Source: Bin80 sp026709335 (lineage in GTDB: Bacteria; Bacteroidota; Rhodothermia; Rhodothermales; Bin80). From it: 64,000 bases of DNA. Made by a program: the position numbers and the translations under genes. The first letter of the stretch is position 1. Each line of letters opens with the position of its first letter. Below, piece after piece: positions 33,344-42,194 of this stretch. The DNA is taken from the NCBI GenBank assembly GCA_965200825.1, contig OZ241385.1, positions 1,550,001-1,614,000 of the forward strand. The letters are read 5' to 3'. The notes under the pieces were generated by a model, which did no database searches, was not told the origin of the DNA, and saw only the letters and a list, made by a program, of their open reading frames with translations.

Positions 33344-33898
33344 TTAGCTACACACCACTTGGATGCTAATCTCTCCTGAGTAGGTTGTCCAAGGCGTAGA
33401 GAGCGAAATATTTGAAATCGTTCCACCCACACGGTAATAGCGCGTTGCCGAGTCAAATAATCCTGGGGCTGGCCCCCTGTAGTAGAATCCACCACCACGC
33501 GTGGACACACCTGATGCTGGAGTGTAGGTTCTTTGGTCATCAGATTGATCAAAGGTTGCACTTGAAAATGGAATCTGTCTTGATCCAGATGCAATTTCAG
33601 ACGGCCATCCAATGGTGATCCGTGAATCATTGACATCAGACACTCTCAAAGAAAAACTGCCTGCTTGATGCCCTGTTGAAAAAGCTGTGGTTCCAGTTGG
33701 CACCGGCACCGTCACATTGATCGATCCCGATACGGGTACTTCCACCGTGCCAAAAAGCAAGTCGGTTGTTCCGCGAATCCCACAGCTCGGTGGTGGATTC
33801 GTTACATCAAGCGTCACTGGATATGACCTATTGATCTGGCTGAAGCCACTGGATGGCATCAAAACAAGACATGCCAGTAGGAAAATCATGTCCCGCAT
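33344..33898 (-). CDS. Pilin-like secreted subunit (184 aa)
   Basis: Signal peptide (IFLLACLVLMPSSGFSQ), then LDVTNPPPSCGIRGTTDLLFGTVEVP and the end TYSGEISIQVVCS. The FGTVEVP strand and YYRVGGTIS motif are shared with the next upstream subunit. It overlaps that gene's end by 13 bp. Confidence 0.65.
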   Translation of the reverse strand: MRDMIFLLACLVLMPSSGFSQINRSYPVTLDVTNPPPSCGIRGTTDLLFGTVEVPVSGSINVTVPVPTGTTAFSTGHQAGSFSLRVSDVNDSRITIGWPSEIASGSRQIPFSSATFDQSDDQRTYTPASGVSTRGGGFYYRGPAPGLFDSATRYYRVGGTISNISLSTPWTTYSGEISIQVVCS

Positions 33899-34524
33899 GT
33901 AACCGCGATGGTGATTTCTCCTTCGTAGACATCAACGGCTTTGGTGAGCCCAACCCCAGAAATCGTCCCACCCACACGATAGTAACGGGTCGTACTACTA
34001 CCAACATTACTACTAGGAATACTTAGTCCACCTGAGGTGTAAGAAACCGCCGCTTGGGTTGCTGACCATCCTGTTGCTCCACCACTAAATCCAATGGTAC
34101 AGTCCAGTCCATCCGATCCAGTGCTTCCAGAACACCCGTCCCTGCGAAGTGTGGCAGGGTACGTCAAGGCAACGGACGAAGCCGTCGTCGTATTGCTTGC
34201 TGTAACGGTTGCCGTTCCCCAAGAAGGCGATCCTGTTTGTGTAACCCCTCCTGTTGTAGTATATCGAGCAGCATCACTGTTGGAAGCCGCCGTGGGAACC
34301 ACCGAAGCCCCACCAACCGTAGACGATATCTGTAAAGTTCCGAACGATAGATCTGTGCCTGATGTCACTGTGCAGGAAGCACTAGGGCGCGTGATCGTAA
34401 CCGTCGCATCCATGGTAACGCTCTGAGACTGTGATTCTGGTACGCATATAAGCACCATGAACATAGCGAACACCATGTGTGCCCAAGCTTTCGGGGTAAA
34501 AATGATTTGTTGTATTATCTTCAT
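33886..34524 (-). CDS. Pilin-like secreted subunit, Ser/Thr-rich (212 aa)
   Basis: Start chosen at MKIIQQIIFTPK (34524), which gives a signal peptide ending near ESQSQ; a start at 34560 is possible. The body is rich in Ser, Thr and Gly. ITRPSASCTVTSGTDLSFGTLQIS near the start, TTRYYRVGGTISGVGLT, and the end YEGEITIAVTC give the pilin pattern. It could be the major shaft subunit, being the first pilin of the operon and low in complexity; this is inference. Confidence 0.65.
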   Translation of the reverse strand: MKIIQQIIFTPKAWAHMVFAMFMVLICVPESQSQSVTMDATVTITRPSASCTVTSGTDLSFGTLQISSTVGGASVVPTAASNSDAARYTTTGGVTQTGSPSWGTATVTASNTTTASSVALTYPATLRRDGCSGSTGSDGLDCTIGFSGGATGWSATQAAVSYTSGGLSIPSSNVGSSTTRYYRVGGTISGVGLTKAVDVYEGEITIAVTCGT

Positions 34525-34547
34525 GTTTTTGAAGCTGATGAATGATT

Positions 34548-35210
34548 TCAGTTGGTGCACCTACGGGTGCGAATCTGCCCTTTATCGCCCCATGCCTCGA
34601 CGCAGGTATCTCCATCTCGAAAGGCTTTGACGGTGATTGGGCGAGCGAATTCAAAACGCTGGCGATTAAGCTCGCAAGACATTCCATCACTTGTCCCTCC
34701 ATAGTCCATGGCAAGCGGGTCATAGTTCCACATTTCCAGTCTTACAGTCCCTTGGCTCTGGCTTAACAACAGATTCATTTCGTCTCCCTCATAATGGCTT
34801 GCAATGGCACTGACGCATGAACCCGCAATCGCACTAGTAGCGTCCTGTGATATATGTGCACTTAGCAGAGCCATCGGTGTCTCACTACGCAATGCTTCGT
34901 AGCGGTAATCAGCCTCAAATGACCATCTAGCCATGAGTTGCTGTAATACTGGAGGTGTATACGCATCCAGATGATAGACTTGACCCGAAGGGTTCAGGAT
35001 AATCAGATCATCAACACCATAACCGTTTGCGGTTACATCTACCATATTCATGGTCGTCAAAGAATCCGGGGGCAAGATGAGCAATTCGTTTAGAATTAAC
35101 TCTATTGTCTCTCGATCAGACAAAGTCACCATGGGACGAATCAGACGATCAAAGGTCTGAGCCTGTGTACTTGACATCGGTAGAATAAAAAGCAGTAATA
35201 TCCAGCGCAT
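34548..35210 (-). CDS. Secreted protein, first gene of the usher operon (220 aa)
   Basis: Signal peptide (WILLLFILPMSSTQAQ). The body has NPSGQVYHLDAYTPPVLQ and CVSAIASHYEGDEMNLLL, and a cysteine-rich end (SCELNRQ, DTCVEAW, RRCTN). No known family. It leads the operon and could be an accessory, regulator or base component. The shared island motif lies directly upstream (35218-35249). Confidence 0.6.
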   Translation of the reverse strand: MRWILLLFILPMSSTQAQTFDRLIRPMVTLSDRETIELILNELLILPPDSLTTMNMVDVTANGYGVDDLIILNPSGQVYHLDAYTPPVLQQLMARWSFEADYRYEALRSETPMALLSAHISQDATSAIAGSCVSAIASHYEGDEMNLLLSQSQGTVRLEMWNYDPLAMDYGGTSDGMSCELNRQRFEFARPITVKAFRDGDTCVEAWGDKGQIRTRRCTN

Positions 35211-35217
35211 AATTAAC

Positions 35218-35249
35218 TTTATGATTCTAAGATCATAAAAACAAGTATA
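35218..35249 (-). promoter_or_regulatory. Motif with inverted repeat upstream of the usher operon
   Basis: It contains the island motif ATCATAAAAACAAGT (35232-35246) and a TTATGAT...ATCATAA inverted repeat on the minus strand. It ends 8 bp before the first start codon. TATACTTG on this strand is one base from the Bacteroidota -7 element TAnnTTTG, so promoter and operator may overlap here. Confidence 0.45.
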
Positions 35250-35313
35250 TTTGCCTTCAAACTACTTGGAATGAAAAAGGTTTATTTGGAGGAAAACAAT
35301 TTCTGGTTAGAAA

Positions 35314-36273
35314 CTAATTGAGTAGATCCTGAAGTCTCATCTCCCTGGGGTTTTTACTTCTGCTATCAATCCTGACGGATAACCTCATGTCTCTTGGGTA
35401 TCCTATCCTCGGCTCTGTCTTGTCCACCGCCTTGATGACCGTTAATACTATGTTCCGATAGATATCATGATTTGCCTGTGATTGCCAATCAGAGACACTT
35501 CTTAATGAGGGAGTCCACACAACAACAATGCTCTTAAATGGACAATTCATGTCTTCGATTTTTTCGTTCAATGGTGCTATGACTTCACTAAGAATTTTGA
35601 TAAAGTTGTCTTCTTGACTCTCTGCATTTGTACTTGAATGATTACACATAACAAACAACAATGGAATTCCAATAATCAAAGTTCCGTACCCAAATTTTTG
35701 ACATGTCTTCTGGTAGTCAGTATCTAACTTCTTTTTAATAGCTCCAAGTATTTTGTCAATTACTTCACATTGTGTGTCTTGATTTGGAGCGGTCATTTTA
35801 TTGCTCAATCCAACACGAAATCTCTCAGGATCAAAATCGGAATATGATGGTTCGTATCCATTCTCCAAACGCCTGATTGATTGGATATCTCTAGCCTCAG
35901 CAATAGGATCATGATACACCTCAATTACATCAAACCATTCAACATGCCCTAATCCTGTGAAAAGCTCTTTTGGATGGCCATTGAATACGAAATAAATACC
36001 ATCACCCTGAGTGTTTACATTTCCGTCAGAAGAGTCATTTGATGGCAGAAGAGACCTTGGTAACGGGAGAGACATAGATAATCCACTGGCTGTTATCTTT
36101 ACATGCCCAATACCTGCTATTTTTTGGATCCAATACCGCTCAAAGGTTGCTTTTATAATCTCTGAAGTCCTGCCGATTGTTTTATCTATAGGCTCTGATT
36201 TATGAAATAGACTCTCTAAACCTGCTTGTCTATGAATTATCTTCCTACTATTGTTCTCTTCCATCTTAGACAT
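35314..36273 (-). CDS. Hypothetical protein (319 aa)
   Basis: Soluble-looking protein starting MSKMEENNSRKIIHRQ, with a central hydrophobic strand pair (YGTLIIGIPLLFVMCNHSS) followed by an acidic helical part and FKSIVVVWTPSLRSVSDW. The layout strand-IGIPLLFV...IVVVW resembles nuclease- or restriction-associated proteins of unknown type, but no catalytic motif is certain. It sits between the usher operon and the MunI-like system. Confidence 0.5.
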   Translation of the reverse strand: MSKMEENNSRKIIHRQAGLESLFHKSEPIDKTIGRTSEIIKATFERYWIQKIAGIGHVKITASGLSMSLPLPRSLLPSNDSSDGNVNTQGDGIYFVFNGHPKELFTGLGHVEWFDVIEVYHDPIAEARDIQSIRRLENGYEPSYSDFDPERFRVGLSNKMTAPNQDTQCEVIDKILGAIKKKLDTDYQKTCQKFGYGTLIIGIPLLFVMCNHSSTNAESQEDNFIKILSEVIAPLNEKIEDMNCPFKSIVVVWTPSLRSVSDWQSQANHDIYRNIVLTVIKAVDKTEPRIGYPRDMRLSVRIDSRSKNPREMRLQDLLN

Positions 36274-36319
36274 ATATTTTCTTGAACCAGCTGTTTGATG
36301 ATTAAATTAAGAATAATAT

Positions 36320-36925
36320 GTGTTAAATTCAGGCATGGGTAGAAATGAACTTCGATTACGAGAAAATTGGCAAACACACTCAGGTGCATTGTCATCTATT
36401 GCAGAGCAAGATGTTTTCTCTGTGTTTACAATTCTATTTCAAAACTCTGTTTACAAGATAACCAATAAACCTAATCATTTTGCTCATGTTTATGAAAATT
36501 GGCCTCTTGATGATAGTGAGATAAAACAAATCTATAATCCAGATAAACCATACAGACATGGATTTTATCCAGATTGTGCAATAGAAAATGTTGAAACACA
36601 AAAAATCATATACCTTGAAATAAAACGCCAAGATGGCTGGGTTGAAAATTTAAAGCCCTCTGCTGGACGTGGTAATGTTCACGAACGAGTCTGCAAATAT
36701 TTTACTCCAGGATTAATGAAAATTCTGTCAGAGAAAAGCAAGATCGTTGGAACGCTTCCATTTTGGGTTGTATTTGTCGGAAATATCACACGAGATCCTA
36801 AACGAGTTCGAGAAATAACTTGCTGGTTTGATGAATACACCGATCATTTTTTCTTCTGGAGAAGCAAAAATCCTGACACTTTATGTGACCACTTCATCAA
36901 AAAGATTGCACCTCTTCTTGATTAG
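36320..36925 (+). CDS. MunI-like type II restriction endonuclease
   Basis: 201 residues, the length of MunI. Conserved stretches known from MunI: a GRNELRLRENWQ start, HGFYPDCAIENVETQKI, YLEIKRQDGWVENL (active-site E and K after the D), SAGRGNVHERVCKYFTPGL and ITRDPKRVREITCW. The EIKRQDGWVE active site is intact. The family reference enzyme cuts CAATTG, so that is the likely target; sites occur in the window (for example 179-184), to be protected by the partner methyltransferase. It may start at the second ATG (MGRNELRL). Convergent with the methyltransferase gene, overlapping 29 bp. Confidence 0.85.
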   Translation: MLNSGMGRNELRLRENWQTHSGALSSIAEQDVFSVFTILFQNSVYKITNKPNHFAHVYENWPLDDSEIKQIYNPDKPYRHGFYPDCAIENVETQKIIYLEIKRQDGWVENLKPSAGRGNVHERVCKYFTPGLMKILSEKSKIVGTLPFWVVFVGNITRDPKRVREITCWFDEYTDHFFFWRSKNPDTLCDHFIKKIAPLLD

Positions 36926-37598
36926 TATTTGATTTTAAGAACTGATCCAGCCCCCACACATCCCAATCACTCCTTTGTGCCCTAGCGAATAATTCAATTT
37001 TTGATTGCTCGGGAAACATTCGATTGATACGATTTGCAACCTCCTCTGGTTTTTGGCTGTGCTTTTTTCTAGGTTCTTCAAGGAGTTGTTTGACATTTCT
37101 TGCACCCCTTGGACGAGGAATTCGACCTCGCTTAAAAAGTAAACACAATTCACAATATGATAAGGTGTATTGCCCTGGATTGTGATTCATCTTGTTCCAG
37201 ACAAATGCCACTGTCTTATAATCAAACCCCCACGCTTTCCCTAATAGTATTGCCTGTTCCAAATGTGGATTAGTTGCCCACATAAACAATAATGCATCAT
37301 CCTCAGATATTTCATCAATAGGCAATGTCATTAATTCTTTTGTAGGGAGAGTCGGATATTTAAAACAAGCAGAACTAATAAAAATATCTTTTTCCCAGTT
37401 CGGATTTTTTTTCACTGTACCACTCTTGTCAAATTGCATCTTCCCGTTATAATGCCAGGGAGGATCTGCATAAATGATTGAATAGGTCTTGTTCGGAAGT
37501 GGAGGAAAAATATCCAGTAAAGGATTTTCAATCACTCTGTCTTTGTAAACTTCGTTATAGACACTATAACTCGTCCTTACCTGCTTCAAATTACTCAT
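36897..37598 (-). CDS. MT-A70-family adenine-N6 DNA methyltransferase of the MunI-like system
   Basis: Start chosen at MSNLKQVRTSYS (37598); an ATG seven codons earlier is possible. 233 residues. IIYADPPWHYNGK carries the DPPW catalytic motif, and LLFMWATNPHLEQAILLGKAWGF and VWNKMNHNPGQYTLSYCELCLLFKRG are MT-A70 hallmarks, with a late EEPRKKHSQKPEE motif. It modifies adenine in the same site the endonuclease cuts. MunI's own methyltransferase is also an adenine-N6 enzyme, which supports the pairing. Confidence 0.85.
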   Translation of the reverse strand: MSNLKQVRTSYSVYNEVYKDRVIENPLLDIFPPLPNKTYSIIYADPPWHYNGKMQFDKSGTVKKNPNWEKDIFISSACFKYPTLPTKELMTLPIDEISEDDALLFMWATNPHLEQAILLGKAWGFDYKTVAFVWNKMNHNPGQYTLSYCELCLLFKRGRIPRPRGARNVKQLLEEPRKKHSQKPEEVANRINRMFPEQSKIELFARAQRSDWDVWGLDQFLKSNTNQEEVQSF

Positions 37599-37722
37599 CA
37601 GTATCGCATGTAAATACATAATGAAGTCCCAAACTTGATATCAAGTATTGGAATCCAACTACCTTGCAAAAAAGATCTTTAAAACTTTGCATGATTTAAA
37701 AGTGTACCTTTCTGCACCAAAA

Positions 37723-37760
37723 TGATACAATATGTATCAATATACAAATTTTTTGTATAT
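37723..37760. promoter_or_regulatory. Two adjacent inverted repeats upstream of the 37800 gene
   Basis: TGATAC and GTATCA (37723-37739, 5-nt centre), then at once ATATACAAA and TTTGTATAT (37740-37760, 3-nt centre). Both are perfect. They end 39 bp before the start codon, a good place for operators. Confidence 0.5.
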
Positions 37761-37799
37761 TAGGACAGAACATCCTTGTCACTTGATTCTATCAATCAC

Positions 37800-38228
37800 A
37801 TGAATAAGTCCAAAACAAACGGAAGCGGAGAGTTTACTGCTGTAAAAATTCCTCCGCGATGTATGGTTCTTGTTGAGGAAAACCGAGATCTCTCCGAGAA
37901 CCCCGTAGAGGGAGCACCATTAAGCAATCGAGCAGTGATTGAAATAGCACTGGAACAGCATAATGCTGTGTTAACCGGCAAGAAAGAATTGGTTGAACCT
38001 GGACAACTGAAAGCAGCCTGTCGTGAGGCGGACAAAGGAAAAGCGGTCCTCTCATATCTTGAGAAGATTGGCATTCGCATTGAGGTGGTAGGCGATTGGC
38101 AAAGCTTTTACCCAGTAATTGACAGGGAAAAGCTCGCCGATGCTTTGGGACTTAGCACTGAAATTCCAATTCCACCTGAGACATCGCGGATACTCCTGAA
38201 GCGTCAACTTGAAGGGGTACCTGCATAA
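37800..38228 (+). CDS. Hypothetical protein, possibly DNA-binding (142 aa)
   Basis: Start chosen at MNKSKTNGSGEF (37800), since the GTG/ATG options before it overlap the operators. The VKIPPRCMVLVEEN...LSNRAVIEIALEQHNAVL part could be a ribbon-helix-helix-like segment, followed by a helical region ending DALGLSTEIPIPPETSRILLK. Not recognised. A stem (CCGGC/GCCGG, 38239-38253) lies just after the stop. It precedes the primase-helicase gene in the same direction, with a poly-C tract between. Confidence 0.5.
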   Translation: MNKSKTNGSGEFTAVKIPPRCMVLVEENRDLSENPVEGAPLSNRAVIEIALEQHNAVLTGKKELVEPGQLKAACREADKGKAVLSYLEKIGIRIEVVGDWQSFYPVIDREKLADALGLSTEIPIPPETSRILLKRQLEGVPA

Positions 38229-38238
38229 ACAAGAAAAA

Positions 38239-38262
38239 CCGGCAAGGGGCCGGCTCTTCTTA
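38239..38262 (+). terminator. Weak terminator-like hairpin
   Basis: CCGGC-AAGGG-GCCGG followed by CTCTTCTTAT. The T-run is poor, so termination is uncertain. Confidence 0.35.
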
Positions 38263-38364
38263 TATAACTTGCGCACCAGAAAATACGCAACATGACTTAC
38301 AATCTGATACACATACATCTCAAACAGGTTCCCAATATACGAAGGGAACCAAAAAAACAATTTA

Positions 38365-38375
38365 CCCCCCCCCCC
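38365..38375. repeat. Run of eleven C bases
   Basis: A homopolymer of 11 C, followed by a run of seven T two bases later, in the 300-bp stretch (38229-38528) before the primase gene. No gene is seen in that stretch. It may vary in length in cells or be an assembly error. Confidence 0.8.
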
Positions 38376-38528
38376 ATTTTTTTCCGGGGACGGTGCAAAA
38401 TACTCCCATCATAACACTCTATGCTGGGAAGTCCGCACACATCAGTACTGTGCTGGCGAACCGCTGTGGTGTTTACATGATATCTATGAGTCATAGCAGG
38501 CTCATAGTTCCCCAAACTTAAAGGGGAG

Positions 38529-40839
38529 ATGAGCACCACCGCCTTCGTTGATAGTGCACGGAATCTGTGGGCAGAAGCCTACAAGAATTCGGAGTTCTAT
38601 AAAGGTACTTCTGGTGACCAATACTACGGGGCGTGCCCTTATTGCGGAGGAGATGATCGGTTCTGGATCTATTTTAGAGGAGAAAATGCCAGCACCTTCA
38701 GTTGCAGAGGATGTGAGCCTGGAAAACATACTCCCCAAGCCGCAGAAATTGCCCGTGCTTTGAACCAACTCGCAGGCGTTCAGTCCTCTTCAAGTAAATG
38801 GCAAATCCAGCGCACGCATGAATACCGCACTAGTAAAGGAAATGTCCGCCATGTAAAAGGCATTCCTCCGAACAAGAAGAAACCAACAACCTTCTGGCAA
38901 CACTGGGATGAACATGAGAAAAAATGGCAACGCGGAATGGGGCGAAAGGTTAAGATTCGGGACCTGCTTTGGAATCATTGGACAATCAGGCCAGATCATA
39001 ACATCTGTGTAGTATGTGAAGGCGAAAAAGATGCCGCCATGCTTGATCAGTTACTGAGCAAAGAAATGCCTGAGATCTGTTTTGTGTCCGGGGCTGGGGG
39101 TGCAGGAAATCCCGCCATGAATCTTAGTCCATTAGCTCACATCAAAGAATTCTATGTGCTCTTTGATGCGGATGAAGAAGGTCGACGGGGAGCCGTCAAA
39201 TACGCCGCACGAATCCAGAAAACTTATCCAGATGCCCGAGTTGCTTATTATGCCCCTCCGGGTGATAGTAAAGAGGACTGGGGAGATATTATTACTCAAA
39301 CAAAAGTTTCGGAGTCGGACATGAGTATTGTCTCAACCATCGTTGCAGAACGATTGGTGGAGGCGATGACAAAAGCAGAAAAATTTACTCCCGATTCCTT
39401 GCCAGTGAACACTTCAACACAAACCAATGGAAAAGGCAACGGCACCATATTGGATGTTGGAGACTACACCGATGAAACCATTCCGCTTGGCTGGACAGAT
39501 GATGAGATCGCCAAGTGGATTCTTCAGGAGAAACTTGGAGCATGGATTGAAAAAGGCATCTGGAAAAATGTCCCTGTAATCTATGACCAGTCATCAGGAG
39601 AATGGTATTTCTGCAGGGCTGGAGTCTGGAAACCAACGGACTTTCCAAAGATCGTTGCTTATTTCATGGCGCAGGCACGCGAAATCGTTGCAAGAGATTG
39701 GGGCGGAGACAAAGAAAAACTCCTTCGAGTCTTAGGCAGTAATGTTAAGCGCGATCAGGTGGTGAAGATTATTCAACGCTATGTTGGTGAGCGAGGGGAA
39801 AAGATTTTTGACAAGAACTCATGGCTCGTCTGCGGATGCTCACCAGAGTCTAGTTCCAATATGATCATTGAGGATCCGTCTGGTAAAGATGTTATTCAGC
39901 CAGCACAGGTCTGGAATCTAAGCACTGGACAACTCCGCAATGCAGTAATAGGAGATTATATCCGAAGCACATTGGGAACTCCCCTACCCTCGCAAGCATT
40001 GGTAGATACCATGGAGCAAAACGCGGAAGTGCTGGGCATGTACATTGCGAAAGATTGCCCTGCATTTTGGGAATTGCTGGGTCAAATTTCATCATATATT
40101 CCAAATGCGGATGCACTAGAAGCAAAACCACAAGCAGATTTATCTTGGATGCTCCATATGTGTGAATGGATTGGCCAAGCTCTGACTGCAGACATCAGTC
40201 CGGAGAAATTTCTTTTCTTTACTGGTGAGGGAAGCAATGGTAAAGGTCTACTCGCAGAACTGTTGATGGAACTCGCCGGATCCTTGGGACATATTGCTCC
40301 TGATGGACTCTTTAAGCCAACACGAACAGCACACCGACAAGAGCAGGCCGTTCTTGAAGGAAAACATATCTTGATTGCAGATGAACAAAAGGCACGTATT
40401 GATATAGGATTGCTTAAATCTTGGACAGGCGGTATGGCTATCACAGCCGACCATAAAGGTGGGAAGTCTATCACCTTCCCCATCAAGTTTACCGTGATTC
40501 TGCTCAGTAACGAACTGCCTCGTTTCCCGAGTGCCAACGAAGCCATGCGACGTAGATTAGTCGGCATCCCGTTTGACATGAATTTTAAAAACCGAGGAGG
40601 TCACTTTCCCAGACGTGCCAAGGAAGATATATTCCGTTCTGTTCGAGAGGAATTTCCCCGTCTCGCATATCTCTGCTTAGCGATGTATCGTGCAGTCAAA
40701 TTACGCGGTAACCAATTCACTGTTTGCACACGTGTAGATACAAAAAGTACAGAACTTCTGCTGAGCATGAATCGTGTACAAGAATGGATTGAGTCCTGCC
40801 TCCATGTAGGACCAGAGTGTGGCGGAGTCTCTACCAAAG
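38529..40839 (+). pseudogene. Primase-helicase (TOPRIM plus D5/SF3 helicase), interrupted by an ISL3 element near its 3' end
   Basis: About 770 of the original residues. Zinc ribbon CPYCG...CRGC (residues 36-62), TOPRIM motifs CEGEKDA (near 163) and LFDADEEG (near 211), and an SF3 helicase with Walker A GEGSNGKG (566-573), sensor ILLSNELPRF and arginines EAMRRRL. This is a replication protein of phage or plasmid type. At 40840 the ISL3-family element enters; the frame then reads 17 IS-encoded residues to a stop at 40892. After the IS the original frame continues KDLYSSYKAFMKG and stops at 42194. Core domains are intact, so a truncated enzyme may still work. Confidence 0.85.
40832..40839. repeat. 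8-bp target duplication of the ISL3 element, left
   Basis: TACCAAAG, identical to 42128-42135, directly outside the inverted ends. Confidence 0.93.
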
Positions 40840-42127
40840 GGTTCTGTAGGGTTTTGTATGAAATGATTAAATTCAAGCTGAATCAAATATAGAAATTTCA
40901 TGACAAAGGAATTTATGAATGCGGTGATGCGGGACTCGTTAGGACTTGACTCCGAGTGGCAAGTTGACGAGGTCACCTTTAACCCGAAGGAGCGACGAAT
41001 TGATGTTTATCTTTCGCATTCGGGGCAGAACCTGATCTGTCCAGAGACGGGAGAACCCGGAGTATTTTATGACCGTCGCAGGGAGCGCGTATGGCGTCAC
41101 TTGGACTGGTTTCAGAGCGTTTGTTATATTCATTGCAGACTTCCACGCGTGAAGTCTTCTGCGGGGATCAAAACGATGGAGATTCCCTGGACGGATCCAT
41201 CAAGTCATGCGACGCATTCGTTTGAGAGCTGGGCGATAGAGATCCTGCGGGTGAACAAGAATCAGACCAAAACGGCCGGGTTGATCCGCTGCTCATTTGA
41301 TCAGGTTCATGCGTTCATGCACCGGGGGGTTGAGCGCGGAATGAAGCGAAGGAAGCTGGAAGCAGTCGCTCATGTGAGCGTGGATGAGAAAGCCCTCCGG
41401 CGCGGGCATGTCTATGCAACGATCGTTTGTGATTCGACCCGTGGTGTGGTGCTTGATGTCGGGGAAGGGCGGACGAAAAAAGGCACGATCGCACTCTTAG
41501 AGCGCATTTTTGAAGACCTAAAAGAGAAAGTAGAGACGGTCTCCATCGATATGTGGAAAGCCTTCATTGGAGCGGTCAAAACCGTTTTTCCCGAGGCGGC
41601 CCTGATCCACGACCGGTTTCATTTGATCCAGTATCTCAATACAGCGCTGAACAAGGTTCGCCAGCGTGAAGTGAAAACCCATCCGGAAGAATTGAAGGGG
41701 AGCCGATTTGCACTGTTGAAGAACGAGAAGAATCGCACCAAAACGCAGGAAGAGATCTTCAAGATCATCCAGGAAGCCAACCTGGAAGTCAGTGTAGCCT
41801 GGCGATTGCGAGAAGACTTCAAAGCCCTCTTTAACAGCACCTCTTTCGCCGAAGCAAAGAAAGATTTTGATCTCTGGATCAAAAGCGTGGAAACCGCAGG
41901 GGTGAAAGAAGTCATCAAGATTGCAGAGATGTTCAGAGAACATTATGAGGGAGTCTGTAACGCGCTTTGCCATCCACAATCCAATGCGATCGCTGAACGT
42001 ATGAATGGGAAAATTCAAGAGATCAAAACCATCGGAAGAGGATACAGAAGGTTTGAAAACTTCAGAGTCGCAATTCTCTTCTTCTGCGGAGGTCTAGATC
42101 TCAAACCACACAAAGCCCAGTAGAACC
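40840..42127 (+). mobile_element. Complete ISL3-family insertion sequence (1288 bp)
   Basis: Imperfect inverted ends: the left reads GGTTCTGTAGGGTTTTGT and the right (complement) GGTTCTACTGGGCTTTGT. The 8-bp duplication TACCAAAG is exact. It holds one gene, the DDE transposase at 40900-42123, and sits inside the primase-helicase gene in the same orientation. Confidence 0.93.
40900..42123 (+). CDS. ISL3-family (IS204/IS1001/IS1096/IS1165) transposase
   Basis: 407 residues. An N-terminal zinc-ribbon-like part (LICPETGEPGVFYDRRRERVWRHLDW), a helix-turn-helix region, and a DDE core: HVSVDEKALRRGHVYATIV, VSIDMWKAFIGAV and AIAERMNGKIQEIKTIGRGYRRF near the end. The normal LICP...CG zinc ribbon is modified here (Cys-Pro-Glu). 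The stop lies 4 bp from the right inverted end. Confidence 0.93.
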   Translation: MTKEFMNAVMRDSLGLDSEWQVDEVTFNPKERRIDVYLSHSGQNLICPETGEPGVFYDRRRERVWRHLDWFQSVCYIHCRLPRVKSSAGIKTMEIPWTDPSSHATHSFESWAIEILRVNKNQTKTAGLIRCSFDQVHAFMHRGVERGMKRRKLEAVAHVSVDEKALRRGHVYATIVCDSTRGVVLDVGEGRTKKGTIALLERIFEDLKEKVETVSIDMWKAFIGAVKTVFPEAALIHDRFHLIQYLNTALNKVRQREVKTHPEELKGSRFALLKNEKNRTKTQEEIFKIIQEANLEVSVAWRLREDFKALFNSTSFAEAKKDFDLWIKSVETAGVKEVIKIAEMFREHYEGVCNALCHPQSNAIAERMNGKIQEIKTIGRGYRRFENFRVAILFFCGGLDLKPHKAQ

Positions 42128-42135
42128 TACCAAAG
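42128..42135. repeat. 8-bp target duplication of the ISL3 element, right
   Basis: TACCAAAG, identical to 40832-40839. Confidence 0.93.
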
Positions 42136-42194
42136 ATTTATATTCCAGTTATAAGGCCTTTATGAAGGGACTTTTCACTTTTCTGAGTGGGTAG
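42136..42194 (+). pseudogene. Orphaned 3' end of the primase-helicase gene
   Basis: Read in the pre-insertion frame this gives KDLYSSYKAFMKGLFTFLSG and a TAG stop. DLYxxYKAFMKG fits the C-terminal winged-helix segment of D5-type primases. The stop comes early and lies where the degenerate repeat (copy B) begins, so the true 3' end seems already lost. Confidence 0.65.
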
